Assembly (NCBI GenBank): GCA_027214125.1
Contig: JAPWHF010000005.1
Span: 294,244-358,243, forward strand
Length of the DNA stretch: 64,000 nt
Direction: 5' to 3'
Source of the DNA: Zoogloeaceae bacterium G21618-S1
GTDB lineage: Bacteria > Pseudomonadota > Gammaproteobacteria > Burkholderiales > Rhodocyclaceae
Part shown: positions 47,122-57,123 of the stretch, piece after piece
How positions within the stretch are numbered: position 1 is the first letter of the stretch
Layout of the letters: each line of letters begins with the position of its first letter
Made by a program: the position numbers and the translations under genes
The notes under the pieces: generated by a model
The model's input: only the letters and a program-made list of their open reading frames with translations
Database searches by the model: none
Told to the model about the DNA's origin: nothing

Positions 47122-48729
47122 TTACATCCGGAACAGACCGAACTTGGTCGGCTGGATCGGGGCGTTGAGCGAGGCAGACAGCGACAGGCCGAGCATGCGG
47201 CGGGTCTGGGCCGGGTCGACCACGCCGTCGTCCCACATTCGGGCGGTAGCGTAGTAGGGGTGGCCTTGCAGTTCGTACTGGTCGCGAATCGGTGCCTTGA
47301 AGGCTTCTTCGTCGGCCGCGCTCCACTGGCCGCCCTTGGCTTCGATGCCGTCACGGCGCACGGTCGACAACACGCCGGCCGCCTGCTCGCCGCCCATCAC
47401 CGAGATGCGGCTGTTCGGCCACATCCACAGGAAGCGCGGGCTGTAGGCGCGGCCGCACATGCCGTAGTTGCCGGCACCGAAGCTGCCGCCGATGAGCACG
47501 GTGATCTTGGGCACTTGCGCGGTGGCCACGGCGGTGACCATCTTGGCGCCGTCCTTGGCAATGCCGCCGTTTTCATACTTGCGACCGACCATGAAGCCGG
47601 TGATGTTCTGCAAAAAGAGCAGCGGAATGCCGCGCTGTGCGCACAGCTCGATGAAGTGCGCGCCCTTCTGCGCCGACTCGCCGAACAGGATGCCGTTGTT
47701 GGCGACAATCCCGACCGGGTAGCCGTAGAGCTGGGCGAAGCCGCACACCAGGGTGCTGCCGTAGCGCGCCTTGAATTCATCAAAGCGCGAGCCGTCGACC
47801 ACGCGGGCGATGATTTCGCGCACGTCGTAGGGCTTGCGGGTATCGGACGGCACGATGCCGTAGATTTCGGACGGATCGTAGATCGGCTCTTCGCCACCGC
47901 CCAAGGCCAGGCTGACGGGCTTGATGCGATTCAGGTTGCCGACAATACGCCGCGCGATGTTGAGCGCATGGCTGTCGTTCTCGGCCAGGTGGTCGGCCAC
48001 GCCGGAGATGCGGGTGTGCACATCGCCACCGCCCAGGTCTTCGGCCGTCACCACTTCGCCGGTGGCCGCCTTCACCAGCGGCGGGCCGCCGAGGAAGATG
48101 GTGCCCTGGTTCTTGACGATGATGGTCTCGTCACTCATGGCGGGCACATAGGCGCCGCCGGCGGTGCACGAGCCCATCACCACGGCGATCTGCGGGATAC
48201 CCTTGGCCGACATGTTGGCCTGGTTGAAGAAGATGCGGCCGAAGTGGTCGCGATCGGGGAAGACCTCGTCCTGCTTGGGCAGGAAGGCGCCGCCGGAGTC
48301 GACCAGATAGACGCAGGGCAGGTTGTTCTGCTCGGCGATCTCCTGCGCGCGCAGGTGCTTCTTGACCGTCATCGGGTAGTAGGTGCCGCCCTTCACGGTA
48401 GCGTCGTTGGCGACGATCATGCATTCGGTGCCGCGCACCCGGCCGATGCCGGTGATCACGCCCGCCGAGGGGGCGTCGTTGTCGTACATGCCGAAGGCCG
48501 CCATCTGGCCGACTTCAAGAAAGGGCGTACCCGGATCGAGCAGGTGGTTGACCCGGTCGCGCGGCAGCAGCTTGCCGCGGGCGAGGTGTTTTTCACGCGC
48601 GCCTTCGCCGCCGCCGAGGGCGACCTGGGCCGCCTTGTCGCGCAGGTCGCCCACCACCTTTTCCATGGCCTGGGCGTTGGCGCGAAACTCGTCCGATCGC
48701 GTGTTGATCTTGCTCTTGATTGTGCTCAT
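47122..48729 (-). CDS. liuB: Methylcrotonyl-CoA carboxylase, carboxyltransferase subunit
   Basis: The 535-residue carboxyltransferase has the blocks [51 protein letters not shown] and [20 protein letters not shown]. The C-terminal [20 protein letters not shown] is typical of the methylcrotonyl/acyl-CoA carboxylase beta subunits. It carries out the carboxyl transfer partnered with LiuD. Length matches MCC beta (about 535). Confidence 0.96.
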   Translation of the reverse strand: MSTIKSKINTRSDEFRANAQAMEKVVGDLRDKAAQVALGGGEGAREKHLARGKLLPRDRVNHLLDPGTPFLEVGQMAAFGMYDNDAPSAGVITGIGRVRGTECMIVANDATVKGGTYYPMTVKKHLRAQEIAEQNNLPCVYLVDSGGAFLPKQDEVFPDRDHFGRIFFNQANMSAKGIPQIAVVMGSCTAGGAYVPAMSDETIIVKNQGTIFLGGPPLVKAATGEVVTAEDLGGGDVHTRISGVADHLAENDSHALNIARRIVGNLNRIKPVSLALGGGEEPIYDPSEIYGIVPSDTRKPYDVREIIARVVDGSRFDEFKARYGSTLVCGFAQLYGYPVGIVANNGILFGESAQKGAHFIELCAQRGIPLLFLQNITGFMVGRKYENGGIAKDGAKMVTAVATAQVPKITVLIGGSFGAGNYGMCGRAYSPRFLWMWPNSRISVMGGEQAAGVLSTVRRDGIEAKGGQWSAADEEAFKAPIRDQYELQGHPYYATARMWDDGVVDPAQTRRMLGLSLSASLNAPIQPTKFGLFRM

Positions 48730-48758
48730 GTCTCCGCTTTCCTTATTTTGTCAGCTGC

Positions 48759-49349
48759 TCAGAGCTGCTTTTCGTTCTTGATCTGTCGTGTGATTTCCGG
48801 CGCCTGGTACTCGGCCATCTGGCGCAGCAAACCATCGGTGTTGTCGTCGCGCAGCAGCAGCGCTGCGTTTTCCGGTTTCATGAAACCTTCGTCCACACCG
48901 TTGTCGACCATCTGCACCAGCGGCGTGTAGTAGTTCGACACGTTGAGCAGGCCGATGGGCTTGCCATGGAAGCCGAGCTGCGACCAGGTGAGGACTTCGA
49001 ACAACTCCTCGAAAGTGCCGAGGCCGCCCGGCAAGGCGATGAAACCGTCGGACAACTCGGCCATGCGCGCCTTGCGGGTGTGCATGGAGTCGACCACTTC
49101 GAGCCGGGTCAGCGCCTGGTGGCCGACCTCCCATTTGAGCAGCGCCTCGGGGATCACGCCGATGGCCGAACCGCCCGCGCTCATGCAGGCGTCGGCCACC
49201 ACGCCCATCAGACCGATGTTGCCGCCGCCATACACCAGCTCGATGCCGCGCTCGGCCAGCGTGCGGCCCAGGGCCTGCGCTGCTGCCGTGTATTCGGGAC
49301 GCTTGCCGGGGCGCGCGCCGCAAAAGACGCAAAGTCGCTTGAAAGTCAT
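48759..49349 (-). CDS. LOG-family phosphoribohydrolase (TIGR00730)
   Basis: The 196-residue Rossmann-like protein has [11 protein letters not shown] and the family motif [12 protein letters not shown]. Members release nucleobases from nucleoside 5'-monophosphates; those first described make cytokinins, but bacterial ones mostly act on AMP-like substrates. ATG 49349 opens the domain. It lies between the DsbA-like isomerase and liuB in the same direction. No clear link to leucine metabolism is apparent. Confidence 0.9.
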   Translation of the reverse strand: MTFKRLCVFCGARPGKRPEYTAAAQALGRTLAERGIELVYGGGNIGLMGVVADACMSAGGSAIGVIPEALLKWEVGHQALTRLEVVDSMHTRKARMAELSDGFIALPGGLGTFEELFEVLTWSQLGFHGKPIGLLNVSNYYTPLVQMVDNGVDEGFMKPENAALLLRDDNTDGLLRQMAEYQAPEITRQIKNEKQL

Positions 49350-49362
49350 GAATCCGTTCCGT

Positions 49363-49965
49363 TCAGAAGCCATCGGCGTCGAGCCAGCGCTCGATCTGCG
49401 GCAGTCGGTCGATACCCCAGAAGGCCTCGCCGTCGATGAGAACAAAGGGCGAGCCGAACACGCCTTTGGCGATCGCATCGCCGCAGGCGGCCTTGAGCCG
49501 CGTCTTGACCGGGTCGCTCTGCAGCGCCTCGGCCAACGCCGGGCCATCGACGCCCAGCGAAGCGGCGATGTCGACCACCACCTCGGGCGTTCCGATATTT
49601 CGCCCACTCTGGAAGTAGGCGCGGTACACCGCGTGAGCAAAGCGACGCGCCAGTCCACAATCCTGATCGTGCAGCCAGTAGTAGGCGCGCGCCGCGGCCT
49701 GCGTGGGAATGGGAAAGGGGTCGGGCTTGGCGTAGTCCACGCCATGGAAACGCGCCGAGCGCGCGATGTCGCGCACCGCGTAGTCGCCCTTGAGCGGCAG
49801 CTCGGTCAGCGGTTTGCCTTCGGAGACGGTGTACACCACGCCCAGCAAAATCGGATGCCAGCGCACCTTGCGGCCAAAGCCGGCGGCGATGCCGTCGATC
49901 TTCTCGCTCATGAAATAGCCGTAGGGCGAGGAGAAGTCGAAGTAGAAATCAATCGGTTCTGCCAT
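49363..49965 (-). CDS. 2-hydroxychromene-2-carboxylate isomerase-like, DsbA/GST-kappa fold
   Basis: The 200-residue protein starts [20 protein letters not shown], where the Ser takes the place of the DsbA cysteine, as in GST kappa and the chromene isomerase NahD. The C-terminal [20 protein letters not shown] is also typical. The reaction probably uses glutathione, but the substrate is unknown since no naphthalene genes are present. It is closely spaced (13 bases) with the LOG gene. Confidence 0.88.
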   Translation of the reverse strand: MAEPIDFYFDFSSPYGYFMSEKIDGIAAGFGRKVRWHPILLGVVYTVSEGKPLTELPLKGDYAVRDIARSARFHGVDYAKPDPFPIPTQAAARAYYWLHDQDCGLARRFAHAVYRAYFQSGRNIGTPEVVVDIAASLGVDGPALAEALQSDPVKTRLKAACGDAIAKGVFGSPFVLIDGEAFWGIDRLPQIERWLDADGF

Positions 49966-49979
49966 GTCGCGTCTCCCTT

Positions 49980-50606
49980 TTACAGATGCTTCATGCTGGC
50001 GACCTTCAGCCCGGAGGCGATGAAGGCCGCGCCCGCGCCGATGTTCAGCCACTTGATGACACTCGGCCGCGCATGCAGAAAATCGCGCAGCCGGGCGGCG
50101 CCAACGCCCATCAGCGACATCAGCACCACGGTGATCAACGCGTAGGTCGCGCCGAGCAGAAAAATCTGCATACCCAGATTGCCCAGCGCCGGCCGGGCGT
50201 ACTGCGGCAAAAAAGCCAGCATGAACACCGCCACCTTGGGGTTGAGCAGGTTAACCGTCAGGCTGCTCACGAACACCCGCTTGAGGGGCAGCGGCGCCGC
50301 GCCCTTGAGCGGGATCAGCCCGTGCCGACGAATTGCCTGGATGCCGACCCACACCAGATACACCGCCCCCACCGCACGCAGCGCCAGGAACAGGGTTTCG
50401 GAGGCCGCCACCACGGCCGACAGCCCGGCCGCGACCAGCACCGAGGTAATCAGAATGCCGAGCGCGCAGCCCGTGGCCGCCGCCACGCCCGCCATGCGCC
50501 CCTGGCCCAGCGCTCGCCCCAGCAGCATGATGCTGTCCGGCCCCGGCGCCAGCGTGAACAGCGCGGCGACCGGGATGAAAAGCAGCAGTTGCTGGGGGTC
50601 GAGCAT
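49980..50606 (-). CDS. LysE-family amino-acid exporter
   Basis: The 208-residue membrane protein has about six hydrophobic segments, with the LysE/RhtB start FTLAPGPDSIMLLGRALGQG and the mid-block VNLLNPKVAVFMLAFLPQYA. It exports amino acids or related compounds. It lies 14 bases upstream of the isomerase gene and 16 bases downstream of the thioesterase gene. Export of branched-chain amino acids would make sense here but is unproven. Confidence 0.92.
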   Translation of the reverse strand: MLDPQQLLLFIPVAALFTLAPGPDSIMLLGRALGQGRMAGVAAATGCALGILITSVLVAAGLSAVVAASETLFLALRAVGAVYLVWVGIQAIRRHGLIPLKGAAPLPLKRVFVSSLTVNLLNPKVAVFMLAFLPQYARPALGNLGMQIFLLGATYALITVVLMSLMGVGAARLRDFLHARPSVIKWLNIGAGAAFIASGLKVASMKHL

Positions 50607-50622
50607 CTCGAATGCCTCCGCG

Positions 50623-51060
50623 TCAGGCCGCTTTCGGCCAGAGGATCATCTGCGTGCAGCGGAACAGCGCCAGCTTGCGGCCGGTGCTGCCGATGACCTC
50701 GGCGTCCCACACCTGGGTGTTGCGGCCGGTGTGCGCGGCCGTGGCCACGCAACGGATCTCGCCCTCGGTCTGGGTGCCGAGGAAGTTGCTCTTCAGCTCA
50801 ATGGTGGTGAAGCTGTCGGCACCGACCGGCAGGTGCGCGATGGTGGCAAAGCCGGCCGCGGTGTCGGCCAGCGCAATCACCGAGGCGGCATGCAGGAAAC
50901 CGTTGGGTGCCAGCATCTCGGGGCGAATGGTGATTTTCGCGTCCAGACGACCCGCGTCGAGCGCGGTCACGGTCACGCCGAACCAGCCCGGCAGTGTGCC
51001 GGGCATGCGCGCCTGGAGCCGCTCGATGGAGGCGTCGGGATGCAGTCTGTGGCTGCTCAT
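50623..51060 (-). CDS. PaaI-family hotdog thioesterase
   Basis: The 145-residue protein has the hotdog motif NGFLHAASVIALADTAAGFA and ends in a beta-strand block FRCTQMILWP. PaaI-type enzymes hydrolyse acyl-CoA thioesters. ATG 51060 gives the normal domain length; the open frame extending upstream is a shadow. It is 32 bases downstream of the acyl-CoA dehydrogenase gene, and likely relieves trapping of CoA during acyl-CoA breakdown. Confidence 0.88.
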   Translation of the reverse strand: MSSHRLHPDASIERLQARMPGTLPGWFGVTVTALDAGRLDAKITIRPEMLAPNGFLHAASVIALADTAAGFATIAHLPVGADSFTTIELKSNFLGTQTEGEIRCVATAAHTGRNTQVWDAEVIGSTGRKLALFRCTQMILWPKAA

Positions 51061-51092
51061 TGTTGGGGTCTCTGTCGGGGTTGGGGGAGCGT

Positions 51093-52226
51093 TCAGTCGG
51101 CCAGTGCGCGACCAATGACCAGGCGCTGGATGTCGCTCGCGCCTTCGTAGATCTGGCACACGCGCACGTCGCGATAGATGCGCTCGACCGGGAAATCGGT
51201 CACATAGCCGTAGCCACCGTGGATCTGGATGGCGTCCGAACACACCTTCTCGGCCATCTCGGAGGCGAACAGCTTGGCCATAGAGGCTTCTTTGAGACAC
51301 GGCCGACCGGCGTCCTTGAGACTGGCGGCATGCCACACCAGCTGGCGCGCGGCTTCGAGCTGGGTGGCCATGTCTGCGAGGCGGAAGTTGACCGCCTGGT
51401 GCTCGAAGATCGGCTTGCCGAAGGTTTCGCGCTCATGGGCGTATTTCACCGCCGCTTCGAGCGCGGCACGGGCCATGCCGAGGCACTGCGAGGCGATGCC
51501 AATACGGCCGGCTTCGAGGTTGGACAACGCAATCTTGTAGCCCTGCCCTTCTTCACCGAGCAGCGCGTCGGCCGGCACACGGCAGTTCTCGAACAGGATC
51601 TGCGCGGTGTCGGAAGCCTTCTGGCCCATCTTCTCTTCGATACGCCCGACGACGTAACCCGGCGCGGTGGTCGGCACCAGGAAGCAGGAGATGCCTTTCT
51701 TGCCGGCAGCCTTGTCGGTGACGGCGAACACGATGGCCACGTCAGCCTCGCGGCCGGTGGTGATGAACTGCTTGACGCCGTTGATCACCCACTCATCGCC
51801 ATCTTTGACCGCGGTGGTCTTGATCGCACCGGCGTCGGAGCCCACATGCGGCTCGGTCAGGCAGAAGCAACCGAGCATCTCGCCCTTGGCCAGCGGCTTG
51901 AGCCACTGCTCTTTTTGCGCGTCGTTGCCATAGCGATTGGGAATGCCGCAGGCCAGCGAGTTCTGCACGCTGACGATAGTCGAAGTAGCGCCGTCGCCGG
52001 CGGCGATTTCTTCAATGGCGAGCACCAGGCTCATGTAATCCATGCCCGCGCCGCCCCACTGCTCGGGCACCACCATGCCCAGCGCGCCGAGTTCGGCCAG
52101 TTCCTTGAGCGCTTCGCGCGGGAAGGTATGGTCGCGGTCCCAGGCTTCGGCGAAGGGGGCCAGGCGCTCGCGCGAAAAATCGCGCATGGCGTCGCGAATC
52201 ATTTCCTGTTCTTGGGTCAGGATCAT
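51093..52226 (-). CDS. Acyl-CoA dehydrogenase, short-chain/branched type
   Basis: The 377-residue flavoenzyme has [23 protein letters not shown] flavin contacts ([16 protein letters not shown]), [20 protein letters not shown] and [21 protein letters not shown]. The last block is typical of short-chain acyl-CoA dehydrogenases, with the catalytic Glu expected near the C-terminus. It is distinct from the isovaleryl enzyme at 54846. Position beside a thiolase suggests 2-methylbutyryl- or butyryl-CoA as substrate; sequence alone cannot decide. Confidence 0.93.
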   Translation of the reverse strand: MILTQEQEMIRDAMRDFSRERLAPFAEAWDRDHTFPREALKELAELGALGMVVPEQWGGAGMDYMSLVLAIEEIAAGDGATSTIVSVQNSLACGIPNRYGNDAQKEQWLKPLAKGEMLGCFCLTEPHVGSDAGAIKTTAVKDGDEWVINGVKQFITTGREADVAIVFAVTDKAAGKKGISCFLVPTTAPGYVVGRIEEKMGQKASDTAQILFENCRVPADALLGEEGQGYKIALSNLEAGRIGIASQCLGMARAALEAAVKYAHERETFGKPIFEHQAVNFRLADMATQLEAARQLVWHAASLKDAGRPCLKEASMAKLFASEMAEKVCSDAIQIHGGYGYVTDFPVERIYRDVRVCQIYEGASDIQRLVIGRALAD

Positions 52227-52291
52227 GGTGCTGCTCTCCTCTTACTCTTTTTTGTGGCGGGCGATGGGTCGCCCGTCCGTGTCTCAGTCGC

Positions 52292-52381
52292 GTAGCCCGA
52301 ATGCAGCGAAGCGCAATCCGGGGTCATCGGTGGATCAACCGCACATCCCGGATTCCGGCCTTCGGCCTGCATCCGGGCTAC
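52292..52381. repeat. Dispersed palindromic repeat, family B, copy 3
   Basis: The 90-base element opens GTAGCCCGAATGCAGCGAAG and closes with GGCCTTCGGCCTGCATCCGG then GCTAC. It is a shorter copy in the opposite sense to those at 39661 and 40624, and stops three bases before the thiolase stop codon. It sits between the acyl-CoA dehydrogenase and thiolase genes, which otherwise belong to one array. Confidence 0.8.
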
Positions 52382-52383
52382 TC

Positions 52384-53574
52384 TCAATCCATCTCGATCG
52401 CCATGGCGGTGGCTTCGCCGCCGCCAATGCACAGGCTGGCCACGCCACGCTTGAGGCCACGGGCACGCAGCGCCCCCAGCAAGGTGACGATGATGCGGGC
52501 ACCGGACGCGCCAATCGGGTGGCCAAGCGCGCAGGCGCCGCCATTGACGTTGACCTTGGCGTGATCCAGATCGAGCTCCTTCATGGCGGCCATGGTGACC
52601 ACGGCGAAGGCTTCGTTGATTTCCCACAGATCGACATCGGCCACGCTCCAGCCGGCCTTGCCGAGCACTTTTTGCATGGCGCCGACCGGGGCGGTGGTGA
52701 ACCAGCGCGGCTCTTGGGCGTGCGTGGCATGACCGATGATGGTGGCGATCGGCTTGAGACCGAGCGACTCGGCGGTGGAGCGGCGCATCAACGTCAGCGC
52801 GGCAGCACCGTCGGAAATCGACGAGGAGTTGGCGGCGGTGACCGTACCGTCCTTCGAGAAGGCGGGCTTGAGCGTGCCGATCTTGTCGAGCTTGGCCTTG
52901 AGCGGCTGCTCGTCCTTGTCCACCACCACATCGCCCTTGCGGCTGGCGACGGTGACCGGTGTCACTTCCCAATCAAAGCCGGTGCCGTTGATGGCGTCTT
53001 GCGCGCGGGTGGTCGAAGTGATGGCGAATTCGTCCTGCGCTTCGCGGCTGAAGCTGTAGTGACCGGCGCAGTCTTCAGCAAAGGTGCCCATCAGGCGACC
53101 GTTGGTTTCCTTGCTGTAGCGATCTTCGAGGCCGTCGAAGAACATGTGGTCGATCAGCTGCCCGTGACCGAGGCGGTAGCCGCCGCGTGCCTTGGGCAGC
53201 AGGTAGGGCGCATTGCTCATCGACTCCATGCCGCCTGCGACGATCACCTGATTGCTGCCGGCGAGCAGCATGTCGTGGGCCAACATGGTGGCTTTCATGC
53301 CCGAACCACAAACCTTGCTGACCGTCGCGCACGCAGTGCTCAAGGGCAAGCCAGCGCCCAGCGCGGCCTGACGCGCGGGGGCCTGACCCACACCGGCCGG
53401 CAGCACGCAGCCAAGAATGAGTTCTTCTACCTGCTCGGGCTGGAGGCCGGCGCGCTCGACGGCGGCAGCAATGGCGGCTGCACCCAGTTGCGGGGCGCTC
53501 AGGCTGGACAGCTCGCCCTGAAAACCACCCATGGGCGTGCGTGCGGCAGAAACGATTACGACGGGGTCATTCAT
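52384..53574 (-). CDS. Acetyl-CoA C-acyltransferase (thiolase)
   Basis: The 396-residue thiolase has the nucleophilic Cys in [15 protein letters not shown] (near residue 90), the [11 protein letters not shown] block with the catalytic His and the [16 protein letters not shown] block with the second Cys. It could cleave acetoacetyl-CoA or 2-methylacetoacetyl-CoA to acetyl-CoA, or run in reverse toward PHA synthesis. Length fits the biosynthetic-type thiolases (about 393). Confidence 0.94.
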   Translation of the reverse strand: MNDPVVIVSAARTPMGGFQGELSSLSAPQLGAAAIAAAVERAGLQPEQVEELILGCVLPAGVGQAPARQAALGAGLPLSTACATVSKVCGSGMKATMLAHDMLLAGSNQVIVAGGMESMSNAPYLLPKARGGYRLGHGQLIDHMFFDGLEDRYSKETNGRLMGTFAEDCAGHYSFSREAQDEFAITSTTRAQDAINGTGFDWEVTPVTVASRKGDVVVDKDEQPLKAKLDKIGTLKPAFSKDGTVTAANSSSISDGAAALTLMRRSTAESLGLKPIATIIGHATHAQEPRWFTTAPVGAMQKVLGKAGWSVADVDLWEINEAFAVVTMAAMKELDLDHAKVNVNGGACALGHPIGASGARIIVTLLGALRARGLKRGVASLCIGGGEATAMAIEMD

Positions 53575-53614
53575 TCTGAACTCCTGGTTCTCTGTTGGTT
53601 TTTTAGGGCACGGC

Positions 53615-54766
53615 TTAACGCAGTGCGTCGAGCGCCGCGGCGTAGCGCGGCACCAAATCTTGAGGGCGACTGACGGTCAGCCCGAGGTCGTTCATGAGAC
53701 CGTCTTTGAGACCATATACCCAGCCATGGACGGTCAGTTGCTGGCCACGGGCCCAGGCATCCTGAACGACGATGGTTTGGCACACGTTGATGACTTGCTC
53801 AACCACGTTGAGCTCGCACAACCGGTCGTGGCGCATCTCGGGCGGCGTATCGCCAACCAGTGACATGTGCTTGGTATGCACGTCGTGGACATGACGCAAC
53901 CACAAATCCACCAAGCCGACCCGGTCGCGATTGAGCACGGCGCGCACACCACCGCAGCCATAGTGGCCGACCACCATGATGTGCTTGACCTTCAATACGT
54001 CGACGGCGAACTGGATGACCGACAGGCAGTTCAGATCGGTGTGCACCACCACGTTGGCCACATTGCGATGGACGAAAACTTCACCGGGCAGCAAACCGAC
54101 GATCTGGTTGGCCGGCACACGCGAATCGGAACACCCGATCCACAGATATTCGGGCGACTGCAGCTTGGCCAGCTTCTCGAAAAACTGCGGATCAACCTCG
54201 CCCATCTGACGCGCCCAGGCGCGGTTGTAGTCGAACAGATGGAACAGGTTTTCGTTCATCACCGCCGCCTCCGACCAGCCGGAGAGATCGAGCGACAGGA
54301 AGATCGTGCCTTCGATCGGCGTCGGGTAGTAGGCCGGCGCTTCGGTAAAGCCCAGCTCGCGGTAGAGCTTTACGGCAATGCGCATGGCCGGCAGCGTGTC
54401 GAGCATGATGCGCTTGTAGCCCAACTCCTTGGCGGTGCGAATGGCCGCCAGCGCCAGATCGCGGCCGACCCCCTGGCCACGCATCGACGGCTCGACATAC
54501 AGCCGCTTCATTTCGCACACGCCGTCGGAGAACTTGCGAATGCCCACGCAACCGGCCGGCTTGCCTTCCACCTCGGCCAGGAAAAGTCGCCCGTCCGGCG
54601 CCGAATAGGCGCCTGGCAAGGACGCCATCTCGGCATCGAAATTCTGGAAGCACAGGTCGACGCCCAGCCACGCCGCATAGTTGCGGAAGAACTGGCGCAC
54701 TTGCTCCAGTTCGGCGGTATGGGAGGTGTCGAGAACGCGAAGTTGATTGGCCATAGTGACGCTCAT
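53615..54766 (-). CDS. GNAT acetyltransferase - beta-carbonic anhydrase fusion
   Basis: The 383-residue frame joins two enzymes with no stop between. Residues 1-163 are a GNAT domain (acetyl-CoA loop RGQGVGRDL at 96-104). Residues 170-383 are a complete beta-carbonic anhydrase like E. coli Can, with zinc ligands C212, H268 and C271 and the Asp214/Arg216 pair in CSDSRV. Met170 coincides with the start of ordinary Can. GGAGG at 54268-54272 lies eight bases before that ATG (54259), so a separate anhydrase may also be made. The upstream start has no clear Shine-Dalgarno and follows a GGATTG/CAATCC hairpin at 54770-54785. Bicarbonate made here could feed the biotin carboxylase of the liu cluster. 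Confidence 0.9.
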   Translation of the reverse strand: MSVTMANQLRVLDTSHTAELEQVRQFFRNYAAWLGVDLCFQNFDAEMASLPGAYSAPDGRLFLAEVEGKPAGCVGIRKFSDGVCEMKRLYVEPSMRGQGVGRDLALAAIRTAKELGYKRIMLDTLPAMRIAVKLYRELGFTEAPAYYPTPIEGTIFLSLDLSGWSEAAVMNENLFHLFDYNRAWARQMGEVDPQFFEKLAKLQSPEYLWIGCSDSRVPANQIVGLLPGEVFVHRNVANVVVHTDLNCLSVIQFAVDVLKVKHIMVVGHYGCGGVRAVLNRDRVGLVDLWLRHVHDVHTKHMSLVGDTPPEMRHDRLCELNVVEQVINVCQTIVVQDAWARGQQLTVHGWVYGLKDGLMNDLGLTVSRPQDLVPRYAAALDALR

Positions 54767-54845
54767 GCAGGATTGAAGACAATCCGGAACGATACCGGAG
54801 GGCGGACGCGCACGCGCGAACGTTCGGTCGCCCGCCCCCGATTCA

Positions 54846-56018
54846 TTACAGCGTCTCGGCGAACAGTTCGCGGCCGATCAGCATGCGGCGGATCTCGCTG
54901 GTGCCGGCGCCAATCTCATACAGCTTGGCGTCGCGCCACAAACGGCCGACCGGATACTCATTGGTATAGCCCACGCCACCGAGGGTCTGGATCGCCTCAC
55001 CCGCCATCCAGGTCGCCTTTTCGGCCGAGTACAGAATCGCGCCGGCAGCGTCCTTGCGCAGCGAACGGGCGTGGTCGGCGCGGTCGCAGGCGCGGCCCAC
55101 CGCGTACACATAGGCGCGGGTGGCCATCCAGGTGGAGTACATGTCGGCGAGCTTGCCCTGCATCAGCTGGAACTCGCCGATGGACTGGCCGAACTGCTTG
55201 CGCTCATGCACGAAGGGGACGACCGCATCCATGCACGCCGCCATGATGCCCAGCGGACCGCCGCACAGCACGGCGCGCTCGTAGTCGAGGCCGCTCATCA
55301 GCACCTTGACGCCACCGCCGACCGTGCCCAGCACGTTTTCTTCGGGCACTTCGACATCGTCAAAGAACAGCGGATAGGTGTTCGAGCCGCGCATGCCCAG
55401 CTTGTCGAGGTGGGTGCCGCAGGAGAAGCCCTTCATGCCCTTCTCGATGATGAAGGCGGTCATGCCTTTCGGGCCAGCGTTGATGTCGGTCTTGGCGTAA
55501 ACCACCAGCGTGTCGGCATCGCCGCCGTTGGTGATCCACATCTTCGAGCCGTTCAGCACATAGCGGTCACCCTTTTTGTCGGCGCGCAGCTTCATGCTCA
55601 CCACGTCGGAGCCGGCATTCGGCTCGCTCATCGCCAGCGCGCCCACATGGTCGCCGGAGATCAGCTTGGGCAGATACTTCTGCTTCTGCGCGACGGTACC
55701 GTTACGGCGGATCTGGTTGACGCACAGATTGGAGTGCGCGCCGTAGGACAGGCCGACCGAAGCCGACGCCCGCGAGACCTCTTCGAGCGCCACGATGTGC
55801 GCCAGATAGCCCATCTGCGTGCCGCCGTATTCTTCCTCGGCGGTCATGCCGTGCAGGCCCAGATCGCCCAGTTTTTTCCACAGCTCGGCCGGAAATTCAT
55901 TCTTCTGGTCGATTTCGGTGGCGCGCGGGGCAATCTCGTTGCTGGCAAAGTCCCACACCGCATCACGCAGCATGTCGATGGTCTCGCCCAGCTCGAAGTT
56001 CAGGCTCGGAATGTTCAT
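54846..56018 (-). CDS. liuA: Isovaleryl-CoA dehydrogenase
   Basis: The 390-residue acyl-CoA dehydrogenase has [60 protein letters not shown] and the end [18 protein letters not shown]. The internal GLDYERAVL segment carries the glutamate characteristic of isovaleryl-CoA dehydrogenases. It oxidises isovaleryl-CoA to 3-methylcrotonyl-CoA, the substrate of LiuB/LiuD. It is 32 bases downstream of a thioesterase gene and after the LiuR-type operator. Confidence 0.96.
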   Translation of the reverse strand: MNIPSLNFELGETIDMLRDAVWDFASNEIAPRATEIDQKNEFPAELWKKLGDLGLHGMTAEEEYGGTQMGYLAHIVALEEVSRASASVGLSYGAHSNLCVNQIRRNGTVAQKQKYLPKLISGDHVGALAMSEPNAGSDVVSMKLRADKKGDRYVLNGSKMWITNGGDADTLVVYAKTDINAGPKGMTAFIIEKGMKGFSCGTHLDKLGMRGSNTYPLFFDDVEVPEENVLGTVGGGVKVLMSGLDYERAVLCGGPLGIMAACMDAVVPFVHERKQFGQSIGEFQLMQGKLADMYSTWMATRAYVYAVGRACDRADHARSLRKDAAGAILYSAEKATWMAGEAIQTLGGVGYTNEYPVGRLWRDAKLYEIGAGTSEIRRMLIGRELFAETL

Positions 56019-56050
56019 GAATCAGTCTCCTCGTTCAGTCTCGTCCGGCT

Positions 56051-56509
56051 TCAGGCGACGCCCTTGCCGTGCATGGTCATCAGTGTCTGCTGCATTGTGG
56101 CACAGTGGATTTTCCCCGCTTCGCCAAGGACATACACCTCGGCGCGGGACACCACCAGATTGCGCCCGGCACGAAGCACCGCCCCTTCGGCCACCAGTCG
56201 CTCGCCTTTGGCGGGTGCCATCAGGTTGAGCTTGTATTCGACCGTCAGCACACCGGCTTCGGGCGCCATCAAACTATAGGCGGCAAAACCGCCGGCGTTA
56301 TCGGCCAGCGTGCCGACGATACCGCCATGAAAGAATCCGTTCTGCTGCGCAAGCTCCGACCGAAACGGCAGCTCGATCACGCACAGCCCCGGCTCAACCG
56401 AAACCAAGGTGGCGCCGATGAAGCCCATCAGCGGCTGCGCCTCGAAGCTGGCGCGCACACGTGCCGCGAATGTCGGGTCCCGCGGAGTGAAAATCGGCGC
56501 AGTTGTCAT
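56051..56509 (-). CDS. PaaI-family hotdog thioesterase
   Basis: The 152-residue protein has the hotdog helix FFHGGIVGTLADNAGGFAAY, with the HGG and Asp positions of PaaI thioesterases, and the strand block EYKLNLMAPAKGERLVAEG. It is the first gene after the palindromic operator at 56531 and 32 bases ahead of liuA, so it belongs to the liu operon. It may hydrolyse stalled branched acyl-CoAs; the substrate is inferred. Confidence 0.9.
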   Translation of the reverse strand: MTTAPIFTPRDPTFAARVRASFEAQPLMGFIGATLVSVEPGLCVIELPFRSELAQQNGFFHGGIVGTLADNAGGFAAYSLMAPEAGVLTVEYKLNLMAPAKGERLVAEGAVLRAGRNLVVSRAEVYVLGEAGKIHCATMQQTLMTMHGKGVA

Positions 56510-56530
56510 ATGGCCTCACAAGGACTTGTA

Positions 56531-56552
56531 TTTACGTTTACGTAAACGTAAA
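56531..56552. promoter_or_regulatory. Perfect 22-bp palindrome, likely LiuR operator
   Basis: The half-site TTTACGTTTAC is followed by its exact reverse complement. It is 21 bases before the thioesterase start and 24 bases after the liuR stop. The shape, an ACGT-rich dyad of MerR spacing, fits the operators known for LiuR. The surrounding DNA is AT-rich, with an A9 run at 56561-56569. Confidence 0.85.
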
Positions 56553-56576
56553 GTAAATTAAAAAAAAAACCAAGGC

Positions 56577-56987
56577 CTACGCGCCCTGGTTTTCGCTTTT
56601 GTCCGACATTCGGTCGTTGAGCAGTTCGCGACACTGACGCTCGAGCATGTCGATTTCGCCCAGCACCACTTCGATATCCTCAAGTTGTTGGGCCAAGGCG
56701 GCACGCCGCTCGCCGAGCACCTTGAGGAAGCGGTCGAGTTGCGGCTCGGTGTTGCTGGCGCCGCCGTACATGTCGAGAATCTGCTTGATTTCGGCCAGCG
56801 TGAGACCGAGACGCTTGCCGCGCAGCGACAGCTTCAGGCGCGTGCGATCTGCCCGGGAGTACACCCGGGTGCGTCCGGCGCGGTCAGGGGTCAGCAAGCC
56901 CTGATCTTCATAAAAGCGGATAGCGCGCGGCGTGATATCGAATTCGCGCGCCAGCTCGGTAATCGTATAAGTGCGTTCGGCGGTCAT
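56577..56987 (-). CDS. liuR: MerR-family regulator of leucine degradation
   Basis: The 136-residue protein has a MerR helix-turn-helix (YTITELAREFDITPRAIRFY, with EDQGLLTPDRAGRTRVY as the wing), then a coiled-coil dimerisation helix (about 80-120: FLKVLGERRAALAQQLEDIE). The metal-binding cysteines of MerR proper are absent. It matches LiuR, which represses the liu genes until the pathway is induced. It lies immediately upstream of the liu array and its presumed operator. Confidence 0.9.
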   Translation of the reverse strand: MTAERTYTITELAREFDITPRAIRFYEDQGLLTPDRAGRTRVYSRADRTRLKLSLRGKRLGLTLAEIKQILDMYGGASNTEPQLDRFLKVLGERRAALAQQLEDIEVVLGEIDMLERQCRELLNDRMSDKSENQGA

Positions 56988-57123
56988 GAATGTTGCGCCG
57001 CAAGAAATCCCGCGGCAACCCGGTTAATTAATTGTTTTTTATGGAACAATCGTCCATTGGCGATTTATTCAGTTAATCAGAATTCAAACATCGAAGCAAT
57101 CACCCCGGCAAGGAGAATCTGTC

